NCBI RefSeq assembly: GCF_000018045.1
Contig: NC_009792.1
Coordinates: 1,798,001-1,862,000 of the forward strand
DNA length: 64,000 bases
DNA from: Citrobacter koseri ATCC BAA-895
Lineage (GTDB): Bacteria; Pseudomonadota; Gammaproteobacteria; Enterobacterales; Enterobacteriaceae
Reading direction: 5' to 3'
This document shows, piece after piece, positions 8,514 through 17,792 of this stretch. Both the position numbers and the translations under genes were made by a program. Each line of letters begins with the position of its first letter. The stretch's first letter is position 1. The notes beneath the pieces are model-generated. The model did not search any database. It worked only from the letters and a program-made list of their open reading frames with translations, and was not told where the DNA came from.

Positions 8514-9425
8514 TTAATCGGTAAGATGTAAGAAGGCAGCGCCGCGCATCCCGCCCGCATCACCGTGTCGCGCCCGCTCAATACGCGGTACACGAGCAAC
8601 AGGAAGGAGATGACGTGGCAACCTGTCTGCCAGTTGCGTTGTTATAGCAGTGAAGTTTGATAATCCTCCCCCAATCACCACCAGATCGGGATCGACGATC
8701 GTGAGGATATTCCCCAGGCAGACCGCCAGTAAATCCAGGTAACGTTCAACATGCGCACGCGCGCGTTCATCACCTTGCTCCCACAAAGCAATAATCTCCG
8801 GCGCCTGTAGAGGTTGATGATAGTAATGCTGATACAGCCACGCAAACCCGCGGCCGGAAAGATAATTTTCGATGCAGCCCAGTTGACCGCAGCCGCAGCG
8901 ACGCAGAGGAAAATCGAACCCCATCAGGGTGAGGGCATCGACAGGCAGACGCATATGACCAAACTCGCCGGTAATATAGCTGCAACCGGTGATCGGCTTA
9001 CCGTTGAGCACCAGTCCGCCGCCTACGCCCGTCCCGAGGATAAGCCCCATGACCAGCGGATACTGCGTGAACTCATCATCCCAGGCTTCCGACAGTGCAA
9101 AGCAGTTCGCGTCGTTATCCAGGCGAACATCACGATCCAGCCGGGCGCTGAGATCGGCGCGGAGCGGTTTACCGCTGGCGGCCGGAACATTGGCGGCATA
9201 CAGCGTTCCGTCTTCCGTTTCCGGCATCCCGGGAATACCAATGCCCACGGAACCTTTTACGTCAAACCGCTGGTCGGCTTCCGCCACCAGATCGCAGACC
9301 GCCGTTAAAAAAGCCTCATAGCCTTCGCGTGGCGTCGGTACGCGTTTTTCCCAGCGCAAACGTCGCTCGTTATCAAACACGCCTAAGGCAATTTTTGTCC
9401 CGCCAATGTCAAACCCGTAATACAT
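8514..9425 (-). CDS. nagK: N-acetyl-D-glucosamine kinase NagK
   Basis: This ROK-family kinase phosphorylates GlcNAc released during cell wall recycling. The ATG at 9425 gives 303 residues, the E. coli length. A GTG one codon upstream is also in frame, and AGGAG lies 7-10 bp before either. Motifs are the N-terminal phosphate loop DIGGTK, the catalytic Asp in LDNDANCF, and the ROK zinc signature CGCGQLGCIE. It is followed by cobB and preceded by lolE with a short gap. It complements NagZ, encoded about 14 kb away, in peptidoglycan sugar salvage. Confidence 0.96.
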   Translation of the reverse strand: MYYGFDIGGTKIALGVFDNERRLRWEKRVPTPREGYEAFLTAVCDLVAEADQRFDVKGSVGIGIPGMPETEDGTLYAANVPAASGKPLRADLSARLDRDVRLDNDANCFALSEAWDDEFTQYPLVMGLILGTGVGGGLVLNGKPITGCSYITGEFGHMRLPVDALTLMGFDFPLRRCGCGQLGCIENYLSGRGFAWLYQHYYHQPLQAPEIIALWEQGDERARAHVERYLDLLAVCLGNILTIVDPDLVVIGGGLSNFTAITTQLADRLPRHLLPVARVPRIERARHGDAGGMRGAAFLHLTD

Positions 9426-9457
9426 CACGCACCGCTCCTTGTTCTTATGTACTGCGA

Positions 9458-10702
9458 CTACTGGCCGCTTAACACTCTCGCGGGGTCAATATTGCTGGCG
9501 CGTCGCGCCGGATACCAGCTCGCCAACAAGCTCAGCAACAATGCCGTAACCAGTACGTAAATAACGTCCAGCCAGTGTAATTCGGATGGCAGGAAGTCGA
9601 TAAAATAGATGTCTCCAGAAAGGAACTGATGCCCTATCAGCTTTTCGATGCCTTCGATGATAGGGGTCAGTTGCAACGAGACGACCACGCCAATCGCCAC
9701 GCCGCACAGACTGCCGAGCAGACCCGCCAGCAGCCCATACCAGACGAAAATGGCGCGGATTAGGCCATCTTTCGCCCCTAAGGTTCTTAATACCGCGATA
9801 TCGCCGCTCTTATCTTTTACCGCCATCACCAGCGTCGAAACGATATTGAAGCAGGCCACGCCGATCACCAGCACCATCGCCAGATACATGATGGCGCGGA
9901 TCATCTGAATATCATGGTACATATAGCCGTAAGTACCGATCCAGCTCTTAATGTAAACGTAACTGTCGGTCACTTCGCCAGCGTCCCGTACCAATTTATT
10001 GGCGTTAAAGACATCGTTGACCTTAATCGCGATGCCGGACACGCTGGCCCCCATATCCAGGTACTGCTGCGCGTCTTCCATAGGGATCATGGCAAAGCTG
10101 TGATCGAGCTGACCGCTCAGTTGCAGAATCCCCGTCACATGCAGACGCACTCGCTTAGGCTGCTGCAATTTATGATCGGCGCTGGCATTGGGGATCATGA
10201 TCGACACCCAGTCGCCCTGCTTCACTTTCAGCGCATCAGCAACGCCCTTGCCAATGATGATCTGCTGCTCGCCCGCCCTGAAGTTATCCCAGGCATGGTT
10301 TTGCACAAACGACGGCAGCGCGCTCAAGCGCTGTTCCTGTTTCGGGTCCACGCCCTTCACCTGGATTGCGCGCAGATTCGCCCCGCTCTCCACCAGCCCG
10401 GTAAAGTTGATATAGGGCGCTGCCGCTGCAATCCCCTGTACGTGCTGCACTTTTTCCAGCGCTTCGCGCCAGTGAGTCCACGGCTGATTCACCGCTTCAA
10501 TTTCACCATGCGGCACCACGGCCAGAATACGGTTGTTCAGCTCGCGCTCAAAACCGTTCATCGCGCTTAAACCGACAATCAGTACCGCCACACCCAGCGC
10601 GATGCCGATAGTCGAGATAACGGAAATCAGCGACACCATACCGCCGCGTCGACGACCACGACTAAAGCGCAAGCCGATCAATAACGATAAAGGCGAAGCC
10701 AT
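9458..10702 (-). CDS. lolE: Lipoprotein-releasing ABC transporter permease LolE
   Basis: This inner-membrane subunit of LolCDE extracts outer-membrane lipoproteins and hands them to LolA. It has 414 residues: one N-terminal membrane segment (about 25-45), a large periplasmic domain, then three C-terminal segments of the FtsX/MacB permease type. It is homologous to LolC, sharing the AMNGFEREL motif after the first segment. The ATG overlaps the lolD stop by one base (TAATG), consistent with the lolC-lolD-lolE operon. Confidence 0.97.
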   Translation of the reverse strand: MASPLSLLIGLRFSRGRRRGGMVSLISVISTIGIALGVAVLIVGLSAMNGFERELNNRILAVVPHGEIEAVNQPWTHWREALEKVQHVQGIAAAAPYINFTGLVESGANLRAIQVKGVDPKQEQRLSALPSFVQNHAWDNFRAGEQQIIIGKGVADALKVKQGDWVSIMIPNASADHKLQQPKRVRLHVTGILQLSGQLDHSFAMIPMEDAQQYLDMGASVSGIAIKVNDVFNANKLVRDAGEVTDSYVYIKSWIGTYGYMYHDIQMIRAIMYLAMVLVIGVACFNIVSTLVMAVKDKSGDIAVLRTLGAKDGLIRAIFVWYGLLAGLLGSLCGVAIGVVVSLQLTPIIEGIEKLIGHQFLSGDIYFIDFLPSELHWLDVIYVLVTALLLSLLASWYPARRASNIDPARVLSGQ

Positions 10703-11403
10703 TACTCAGCTCCCATCAGGCTCAGTTCTGCCGTCAGCAGACCGTCGCGCATTTCAAGCTGACGGCTCATTCGCTTCGCCAGCTGCAAATCGTGAGTCAC
10801 TACCAGAAACGCCGTTCCCTGAGCGCGATTGAGTTCACCCAGAAGCTGGAAAATACTGTCGGCATTGCGCGCATCCAGGTTGCCGGTCGGTTCATCCGCC
10901 AGCACCAGGCGCGGATTGTTGACCAGCGCTCGGGCGATGGCGACACGCTGACGCTCGCCGCCGGAAAGTTCGGATGGACGATGGTTAGCTCGGTGATCCA
11001 GCCCCACCGCCTGCAACATTTCACGCGCCCGCTCGGTAATTTCAGCCGGTTTTTTCTTGCCGATCAGCAGCGGCATCGCGACGTTTTCCAGCGCGGTGAA
11101 ATCCGGCAGCAGGTGATGGAACTGATAAATAAAGCCAAGCTTCTGGTTGCGCAGTTCCGCTTTCGCCGCCGACGAGAGTTTGCTCATCGGCTGGCCGCTA
11201 AAAATGACATCGCCCGACGTCGGCGTATCCAGGCCGCCCAGCAGGTGCAGGAGCGTACTTTTCCCGGAGCCGGAGCTGCCGACAATCGCCATCATTTCGC
11301 CTTCGCCAATGCTGAAGCTGACATCGTGCAGCACGTCGGTTTGCACGGAGCCTTCCTGATAGCGTTTGCACAGGTTGTCGCATTGCAACAGGATCTTATT
11401 CAT
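10702..11403 (-). CDS. lolD: Lipoprotein-releasing ABC transporter ATPase LolD
   Basis: This cytoplasmic ATPase drives lipoprotein release by LolCE. The ATG at 11403 gives 233 residues, the family length. A longer open frame upstream is only the overlap with lolC. Walker A is GSSGSGKS (42-49), the signature LSGGERQ (146-152) and Walker B LVLADE (166-171), followed by the MacB-type PTGNLD. It overlaps the end of lolC by 8 bp and the start of lolE by one. Confidence 0.97.
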   Translation of the reverse strand: MNKILLQCDNLCKRYQEGSVQTDVLHDVSFSIGEGEMMAIVGSSGSGKSTLLHLLGGLDTPTSGDVIFSGQPMSKLSSAAKAELRNQKLGFIYQFHHLLPDFTALENVAMPLLIGKKKPAEITERAREMLQAVGLDHRANHRPSELSGGERQRVAIARALVNNPRLVLADEPTGNLDARNADSIFQLLGELNRAQGTAFLVVTHDLQLAKRMSRQLEMRDGLLTAELSLMGAE

Positions 11404-12595
11404 AACGTAAAGCCTCAGCGGGTTGGGTGGCGGCAGCGCGCCAGGAAGGATACAGCGTGGACAATAACGCGATGGCCATCGCCACCAGCGCAATAACAAC
11501 AACCTGTAGCGGTTCAATCGCCACCGGCAGCGCAGCGCCATCCAGGAATGCGCCAATGATCGGCATCAGGTTATTCAGTTGGCTGGCCAGCAATGCGCCC
11601 AGCACCGCCCCCAACAGCGCGCCGATAATCCCGGCGCTGGCGCCCTGAACCATAAACACCATCATGATCTGGCGCGGCGTCAGCCCCTGGGTTTGTAAAA
11701 TAGCCACTTCGCCCTGCTTCTCCATCACCATCAAACCTAACGAAGTAATAATATTAAACGCCGCCACGGCGACGATCAGGCTTAACAGCAAACCCATCAT
11801 GTTTTTTTCCATGCGCACGGCCTGGAACAGTTCGCCTTTTCGCTCACGCCAGTCCTGCCATTTCGTCCCCTCCGGCAGCGTCTGCTGGCTGAGGGTATCC
11901 ACCTTCAGCGGCTCATTGAGCCACAAGCGCCAGCCGGTGATATTGCCTGCCGGGTAGCGCATCAGACGCGACGCGTCCTGAATATTGGTCAGCATCTGGT
12001 AGCCATCCACTTCGCTGTTCGCCGCGAAGGTGCCAATCACCGTAAACAGGCGCTGGCTCGGCAGCCGTCCCATTGGTGTGAACTGGCTGGCGGAAGGCAC
12101 CATCACGCGAATTTGATCGCCGCGATTGACGCCCAACTGCCCGGCAAGCTGCTCGCCGAGGATGACATTATACTTGCCCGGTTCAAGAGAGGTTTGCTTC
12201 ACATTGACCAGATACGGCGTTAAGGGATCTTTTTGCGCCGGGTCGATACCCAGCATCACGCCCACGGCGACGCTACGCGCGCTTTGCAGCACGACATCTC
12301 CCGTGGTAAGCGGCGCGATACGGTTGACGCCATTCAACGTAACCGCTTTTTCGGGTATCTGCTGTGGATTAAGGGAGCCCTGCTCAGACGAGAGAATTGC
12401 CTGCGGCATCAGGCCAAGGATGTTGTTTTGCAGTTCACGCTCAAAACCATTCATCACCGACAATACCGTGACCAGCGCCATCACCCCGAGAGTAATGCCA
12501 ATGGTGGAAAGCCAGGAGACGAAACGACCGAAACGATCTGCTGCACGCCCACGCATATAACGCAGGCCAATAAATAGAGCGACAGGTTGGTACAT
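11396..12595 (-). CDS. lolC: Lipoprotein-releasing ABC transporter permease LolC
   Basis: This is the LolA-recruiting permease of LolCDE. The ATG at 12595 gives 399 residues, the family length; the frame stays open 36 codons further upstream without a usable start context. It has one N-terminal membrane segment after VSWLSTIGI, a periplasmic domain, and three C-terminal segments with the EKQGEVAILQTQG coupling region. It is the first gene of lolCDE. Its upstream gap, shared with divergent ycfT, has an 8-bp inverted repeat AGTATCAA/TTGATACT (12696-12703 and 12731-12738). Confidence 0.96.
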   Translation of the reverse strand: MYQPVALFIGLRYMRGRAADRFGRFVSWLSTIGITLGVMALVTVLSVMNGFERELQNNILGLMPQAILSSEQGSLNPQQIPEKAVTLNGVNRIAPLTTGDVVLQSARSVAVGVMLGIDPAQKDPLTPYLVNVKQTSLEPGKYNVILGEQLAGQLGVNRGDQIRVMVPSASQFTPMGRLPSQRLFTVIGTFAANSEVDGYQMLTNIQDASRLMRYPAGNITGWRLWLNEPLKVDTLSQQTLPEGTKWQDWRERKGELFQAVRMEKNMMGLLLSLIVAVAAFNIITSLGLMVMEKQGEVAILQTQGLTPRQIMMVFMVQGASAGIIGALLGAVLGALLASQLNNLMPIIGAFLDGAALPVAIEPLQVVVIALVAMAIALLSTLYPSWRAAATQPAEALRYE

Positions 12596-12856
12596 GAAAT
12601 CCGTCTGGTTGCTGTTAGCAAAGCCCTGAGTATATAAGCGAAAGCGGAATGGGTAAATGACTGAACCGTAAGTGTTCGTCAGCGTAATTCTGAAAAGTAT
12701 CAAGAAATCAACTTCCTGAAGATACCTGCTTTGATACTCACCCTTGACCCTGATCTTTATCTTAAAAAAATAAAATACAGAATGTTACGCATTACAACAC
12801 CGATCCCCGCCCGCAGGATCACAGGCTATGTTGAATAACACGAGTACGCCGTCCTG

Positions 12857-13930
12857 ATGAAACAAAAAGAATTGTGGATCAACCAAATCAAAGGGTTATG
12901 CATCTGCCTGGTGGTCATTTATCACTCTGTGATTACGTTCTATCCCCACCTGACCGCTTTCCAGTATCCGTTATCGGAGATCCTGACGAAATGCTGGATC
13001 TACTTTAACCTCTATCTGGCGCCGTTTCGCATGCCGGTGTTTTTCTTTATTTCCGGGTATCTGATCCGCCGCTATATTGACAGCGTGCCCTGGGGAACCT
13101 GTATTGATAAACGGATCTGGAGCATTGTCTGGGTACTGGCGCTCTGGGGAGTGGCGCAATGGCTGGCGCTTAGCTGGCTCAACCACTGGCTGGCGCCCGA
13201 ACGCGACATCAACAACGCCTCCAACGCCGCTTATGCCGGGTCCGTCGGCGAGTTTATTCACGGAATGCTGACAGCCAGCACCAGCCTCTGGTATCTGTAT
13301 GCGCTGGTTGTCTATTTTGTGCTGTGTAAAGTTTTCAGCCAATGGGCAAAACCACTGTTCGTACTGTTTGTACTGCTGAGCGTGACGATAAACTTCGTGC
13401 CGACGCCGTGGTGGGGAATGAACAGCGTGATCCGCAACCTGCCTTACTACAGCCTCGGCGCCTGGTTTGGCGCCACGCTGATGGAGTGGATTAAGCATGT
13501 CCCACTGCGTCGTTATGCTATCGCGTTTGCGGGCATTGCGCTGCTCGCCGTCATCGCCTGGCTGGCTAATGTATCCCTGCTGCTCTCACTGGTGTCGATT
13601 GTGCTGATCATGAAGCTTTTCTATCAGTATGAGCAGCGCTTCGGCATGCGTTCTTCCAGCCTGCTGAATGTCATCGGCTCAAACACTATTGCTATCTATA
13701 CAACCCACCGTATCCTGGTCGAAGCGTTCAGCTTAACGTTGATTCCGAAAATCAACGGCGCGGCATGGTCGCCGCAGCTTGAGTTTGCTCTGCTGTTGGT
13801 TTACCCCTTTGCCAGTCTGCTGATTTGCACGCTGACGGGCCTTACCGTCCGAAAAATTTCGCAACGCCTGTTTGCCGATCTCTTCTTCTCTCCGCCTTCA
13901 CTCCCCGCCGTTACCAGCTATTCGCGTTAA
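12857..13930 (+). CDS. ycfT: Inner-membrane acyltransferase-family protein YcfT
   Basis: This 357-residue integral membrane protein belongs to the acyltransferase 3 family (OafA/OpgC type) and has about ten membrane segments. The family motif region, with a His in the first segment (VVIYHS) followed by FFFISGYLIRR, is present. The substrate is unknown; relatives acylate polysaccharides or other surface molecules. It is transcribed alone, divergent from lolC. A GC-rich hairpin at 13935-13956 follows the stop. Confidence 0.9.
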   Translation: MKQKELWINQIKGLCICLVVIYHSVITFYPHLTAFQYPLSEILTKCWIYFNLYLAPFRMPVFFFISGYLIRRYIDSVPWGTCIDKRIWSIVWVLALWGVAQWLALSWLNHWLAPERDINNASNAAYAGSVGEFIHGMLTASTSLWYLYALVVYFVLCKVFSQWAKPLFVLFVLLSVTINFVPTPWWGMNSVIRNLPYYSLGAWFGATLMEWIKHVPLRRYAIAFAGIALLAVIAWLANVSLLLSLVSIVLIMKLFYQYEQRFGMRSSSLLNVIGSNTIAIYTTHRILVEAFSLTLIPKINGAAWSPQLEFALLLVYPFASLLICTLTGLTVRKISQRLFADLFFSPPSLPAVTSYSR

Positions 13931-13934
13931 TCTT

Positions 13935-13956
13935 TTCGCCCCCTCCCGGGGGCGAA
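13935..13956. terminator. GC-rich hairpin after ycfT
   Basis: Perfect 9-bp stem TTCGCCCCC/GGGGGCGAA with loop TCCC directly after ycfT. The following TCAATTTG is only weakly U-rich, so this may be an inefficient terminator or a 3' end protector. Confidence 0.5.
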
Positions 13957-14059
13957 TCAATTTGCTAAAGAGAAACGATCACGGATAATAAAGAGCATTG
14001 CTTATCAGTGATATGCCCCCATAGTGTGGTGTATACCCAATAGAGATCCTGCAACCACT

Positions 14060-17000
14060 ATGCCTGAACAACAACGTTATACTCTGCCAACCAAACCCGG
14101 CGATCAGCGCCAGTTGGGTGAGCTTACCGGCGCCGCCTGCGCCACGCTGGTGGCGGAGATTGCCGAGCGCCATGCTGGCCCAATCGTGCTTATTGCACCT
14201 GACATGCAAAACGCCCTGCGCCTGCATGACGAAGTTCGCCAGTTCACCGACCAACTGGTGATGAATCTGGCGGACTGGGAAACGCTCCCTTACGACAGCT
14301 TTTCCCCACACCAGGAAATCATCTCTTCACGCCTGTCCACGCTTTACCAGTTGCCGTCAATGCAGCGCGGCGTATTGATTGTTCCGGTAAATACGCTGAT
14401 GCAGCGCGTTTGCCCGCACAGTTATTTGCACGGCCACGCCCTGGTGATGAAAAAGGGTCAGCGTTTGTCGCGCGACGCCCTGCGCGCACAGCTGGATAGC
14501 GCGGGCTATCGTCATGTTGATCAGGTCATGGAACATGGTGAATACGCCACTCGCGGCGCGCTGCTGGATCTGTTTCCGATGGGCAGCGAACAGCCCTATC
14601 GTCTTGATTTTTTTGATGATGAAATCGACAGTTTGCGCCTGTTTGATGCCGATACCCAGCGTACGCTGGAAGAAGTCGACGCCATCAATTTGCTGCCCGC
14701 GCATGAATTTCCGACCGATAAAACGGCCATCGAGCTGTTCCGCAGCCAGTGGCGTGACACATTTGAAGTTAAACGCGACGCCGAGCATATTTACCAGCAG
14801 GTCAGTAAAGGCACGCTGCCTGCCGGGATCGAATACTGGCAGCCGCTGTTCTTCAACGAGCCGCTGCCGCCTCTGTTCAGCTACTTCCCGGCGAACACGC
14901 TGCTGGTGAATACCGGCGCGCTGGAAAACAGCGCTGAACGCTTCCAGGCCGATACCCTGGCGCGTTTTGAAAACCGTGGCGTCGATCCTATGCGCCCGCT
15001 TTTGCCGCCGGAATCCCTGTGGCTGCGGGTCGATGAGCTGTTCTCCGAACTCAAACGCTGGCCCCGCATACAGTTAAAAACCGAACATCTGCCAGGTAAG
15101 GCGGCGAATACCAATCTGGGTTTCCAGAAACTGCCGGATCTGGCGGTACAGGCGCAGCAAAAAGCGCCGCTGGACGCGCTGCGTAGGTTTCTTGAATCCT
15201 TCAACGGGCCGGTCATTTTCTCCGTAGAAAGCGAAGGCCGCCGCGAAGCGCTCGGGGAACTGCTCGCCCGTATTAAAATTTCACCCAAACGAATTTTGCG
15301 CCTGGATGAGGCGCTCGACGCCGGACGTTACCTGATGATTGGCGCTGCGGAGCATGGTTTCATCGATACGCAGCGTAATCTGGCGCTTATTTGCGAGAGC
15401 GATTTGCTGGGTGAACGCGTTGCGCGTCGCCGTCAGGACTCACGCCGCACGATTAACCCCGACACGCTGATCCGCAACCTGGCGGAGCTGCATCCTGGCC
15501 AGCCGGTGGTACACCTTGAGCATGGTGTGGGGCGTTATGCGGGTATGACGACGCTGGAAGCCGGCGGCATCAAGGGCGAGTACCTGATGCTCACCTACGC
15601 CAACGACGCCAGACTGTACGTACCGGTGTCATCTTTGCATCTCATCAGCCGCTATGCCGGAGGCGCCGAAGAGAACGCGCCGCTGCATAAACTGGGCGGC
15701 GACGCCTGGTCTCGCGCCCGACAGAAAGCCGCGGAGAAAGTGCGCGACGTGGCGGCAGAGCTACTGGATATTTACGCCCAGCGCGCGGCGAAAGAAGGTT
15801 TCGCCTTTAAGCACGATCGCGAGCAGTATCAGCTGTTCTGCGACAGCTTCCCGTTCGAAACCACGCCAGACCAGGCGCAGGCCATTAACGCCGTCCTGAG
15901 CGACATGTGCCAACCGCTGGCAATGGATCGTCTGGTGTGCGGCGACGTCGGCTTCGGGAAAACCGAAGTGGCGATGCGCGCCGCGTTCCTGGCGGTGGAA
16001 AACCACAAACAGGTCGCGGTGCTGGTGCCTACCACCCTGCTGGCGCAACAGCATTTCGATAACTTCCGCGACCGCTTCGCCAACTGGCCGGTGCGCATCG
16101 AAATGCTCTCCCGTTTCCGTAGCGCCAAAGAGCAAGCGCAGATCCTTGAGCAGGTCGCTGAGGGGAAAATCGACATTCTGATCGGCACTCATAAGCTGCT
16201 GCAAAGCGATGTGAAATTAAAAGATTTGGGCTTGCTGATTGTCGATGAAGAGCACCGTTTCGGCGTACGGCATAAAGAGCGCATCAAGGCAATGCGCGCC
16301 GACGTCGATATTCTGACGCTGACGGCAACGCCAATCCCTCGTACGCTCAACATGGCGATGAGCGGTATGCGCGATCTGTCGATCATTGCCACACCGCCCG
16401 CCCGTCGTCTGGCGGTAAAAACCTTCGTCCGCGAATATGACAACCTGGTGGTGCGCGAGGCTATCCTGCGTGAAGTTCTGCGCGGCGGCCAAGTGTATTA
16501 TCTGTATAACGACGTGGAGAATATCCAGAAAGCCGCGGACCGACTGGCGGAACTGGTGCCGGAAGCCCGCATCGCGATTGGTCACGGGCAGATGCGCGAG
16601 CGCGAACTTGAGCGCGTTATGAACGACTTCCACCACCAGCGCTTTAACGTTCTGGTGTGTACCACCATTATCGAAACCGGTATTGATATTCCGACCGCGA
16701 ACACGATCATCATTGAGCGCGCCGACCATTTCGGCCTGGCGCAGCTACACCAGCTACGTGGCCGCGTTGGACGTTCGCACCATCAGGCGTATGCCTGGCT
16801 GCTGACGCCGCATCCAAAAGCGATGACGACCGACGCGCAAAAACGTCTGGAAGCCATTGCCTCGCTGGAAGATTTGGGCGCCGGTTTTGCGCTGGCGACC
16901 CACGACCTCGAAATTCGCGGCGCTGGCGAGCTGCTTGGCGAAGATCAGAGCGGGCAGATGGAGACCATCGGCTTCTCGCTGTATATGGAGCTGCTGGAGA

Positions 17001-17506
17001 ACGCCGTGGATGCGCTGAAAGCCGGACGTGAGCCGTCGCTGGAAGACCTCACCAGCCAGCAGACGGAAGTCGAACTGCGTATGCCGTCGCTGCTGCCGGA
17101 TGATTTTATCCCGGATGTGAATACGCGTCTGTCGTTCTATAAACGCATTGCCAGTGCGAAAAACGAAAACGAGCTGGAGGAGCTCAAGGTAGAGCTGATC
17201 GACCGTTTCGGCCTGCTGCCTGACCCGGCGCGCAATCTGCTGGATATCGCGCGTCTGCGCCAACAGGCACAGAAGCTGGGCATTCGAAAACTGGAAGGCA
17301 ACGAGAAAGGCGGTACGATTGAGTTTGCCGAGAAAAATCACGTTAACCCAACCTGGCTGATTGGTCTGTTGCAAAAACAACCGCAGCACTTCCGCCTCGA
17401 CGGCCCGACACGCCTGAAGTTTATTCAGGATCTGGCGGAGCGTAAAACGCGTATGGACTGGGTGCGCCAGTTTATGGCGCAACTGGAAGAAAACGCGGCG
17501 GCGTAA
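14060..17506 (+). CDS. mfd: Transcription-repair coupling factor Mfd
   Basis: This ATP-dependent translocase removes RNA polymerase stalled at DNA lesions and recruits UvrA. The ATG at 14060 gives 1148 residues, the E. coli length; an upstream in-frame extension of 12 codons has no supporting site. Domains in order: UvrB-like module (about 1-330), D3, RNA polymerase interaction domain (about 470-550, CarD-like), the RecG-like motor and a C-terminal domain. Walker A GDVGFGKT begins at residue 628 and the DEEH box lies at 729-732. The TRG region with LHQLRGRVGRS is intact. It appears monocistronic and is followed by tandem REP elements. Confidence 0.97.
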   Translation: MPEQQRYTLPTKPGDQRQLGELTGAACATLVAEIAERHAGPIVLIAPDMQNALRLHDEVRQFTDQLVMNLADWETLPYDSFSPHQEIISSRLSTLYQLPSMQRGVLIVPVNTLMQRVCPHSYLHGHALVMKKGQRLSRDALRAQLDSAGYRHVDQVMEHGEYATRGALLDLFPMGSEQPYRLDFFDDEIDSLRLFDADTQRTLEEVDAINLLPAHEFPTDKTAIELFRSQWRDTFEVKRDAEHIYQQVSKGTLPAGIEYWQPLFFNEPLPPLFSYFPANTLLVNTGALENSAERFQADTLARFENRGVDPMRPLLPPESLWLRVDELFSELKRWPRIQLKTEHLPGKAANTNLGFQKLPDLAVQAQQKAPLDALRRFLESFNGPVIFSVESEGRREALGELLARIKISPKRILRLDEALDAGRYLMIGAAEHGFIDTQRNLALICESDLLGERVARRRQDSRRTINPDTLIRNLAELHPGQPVVHLEHGVGRYAGMTTLEAGGIKGEYLMLTYANDARLYVPVSSLHLISRYAGGAEENAPLHKLGGDAWSRARQKAAEKVRDVAAELLDIYAQRAAKEGFAFKHDREQYQLFCDSFPFETTPDQAQAINAVLSDMCQPLAMDRLVCGDVGFGKTEVAMRAAFLAVENHKQVAVLVPTTLLAQQHFDNFRDRFANWPVRIEMLSRFRSAKEQAQILEQVAEGKIDILIGTHKLLQSDVKLKDLGLLIVDEEHRFGVRHKERIKAMRADVDILTLTATPIPRTLNMAMSGMRDLSIIATPPARRLAVKTFVREYDNLVVREAILREVLRGGQVYYLYNDVENIQKAADRLAELVPEARIAIGHGQMRERELERVMNDFHHQRFNVLVCTTIIETGIDIPTANTIIIERADHFGLAQLHQLRGRVGRSHHQAYAWLLTPHPKAMTTDAQKRLEAIASLEDLGAGFALATHDLEIRGAGELLGEDQSGQMETIGFSLYMELLENAVDALKAGREPSLEDLTSQQTEVELRMPSLLPDDFIPDVNTRLSFYKRIASAKNENELEELKVELIDRFGLLPDPARNLLDIARLRQQAQKLGIRKLEGNEKGGTIEFAEKNHVNPTWLIGLLQKQPQHFRLDGPTRLKFIQDLAERKTRMDWVRQFMAQLEENAAA

Positions 17507-17512
17507 CATCTA

Positions 17513-17662
17513 CGACGCCGGATGGCGGCGCAAGCGCCTTATCCGGCCTACGGGAAGCATACCCTGTAGGCCCGGTAAGCGCAGCGCCACCGGGCACATC
17601 GCCTTATCCGGCCTACGGGAAGCATATCCTGTAGGCCCGGTAAGCACAGCGCCACCGGGCGT
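17513..17662. repeat. Tandem BIME after mfd with duplicated 65-bp unit
   Basis: A REP unit (GCCGGATGGCGGC...) is followed by two direct copies of a longer unit starting GCCTTATCCGGCCTACGGG, at 17536 and 17601. The copies have a 65-bp period and differ at two positions in their first 60 bp. Each copy holds a Y and a Z type REP half in inverted orientation. Confidence 0.88.
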
Positions 17663-17792
17663 AATGCCCTCTGCCATCCCCCGCGTTTTCGCCCACATTT
17701 ACAACACTTTGCACTTCTCTTGCACTTCAAGACATGACAACCCGCCATAATGATCATTGACTCAATTTATTACAATAACCCTTTGATTTGTG

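Noticed and set aside
9914..10570. 218-codon open frame antisense to lolE
   Set aside because: Histidine- and arginine-rich shadow with no upstream ribosome site; lolE is well conserved on the other strand.
11404..11556. N-terminal extension of LolD
   Set aside because: It is only lolC sequence read in another frame (Arg/Trp-rich), and the ATG at 11403 gives the exact family length.
12696..12738. 8-bp inverted repeat AGTATCAA/TTGATACT upstream of lolC
   Set aside because: Short arms with a 27-bp spacer in AT-rich DNA; this could occur by chance, so I did not call it an operator.
17536..17662. CRISPR-like short tandem repeat after mfd
   Set aside because: Only two long copies without spacers, and the content is REP/BIME; no cas genes are nearby.
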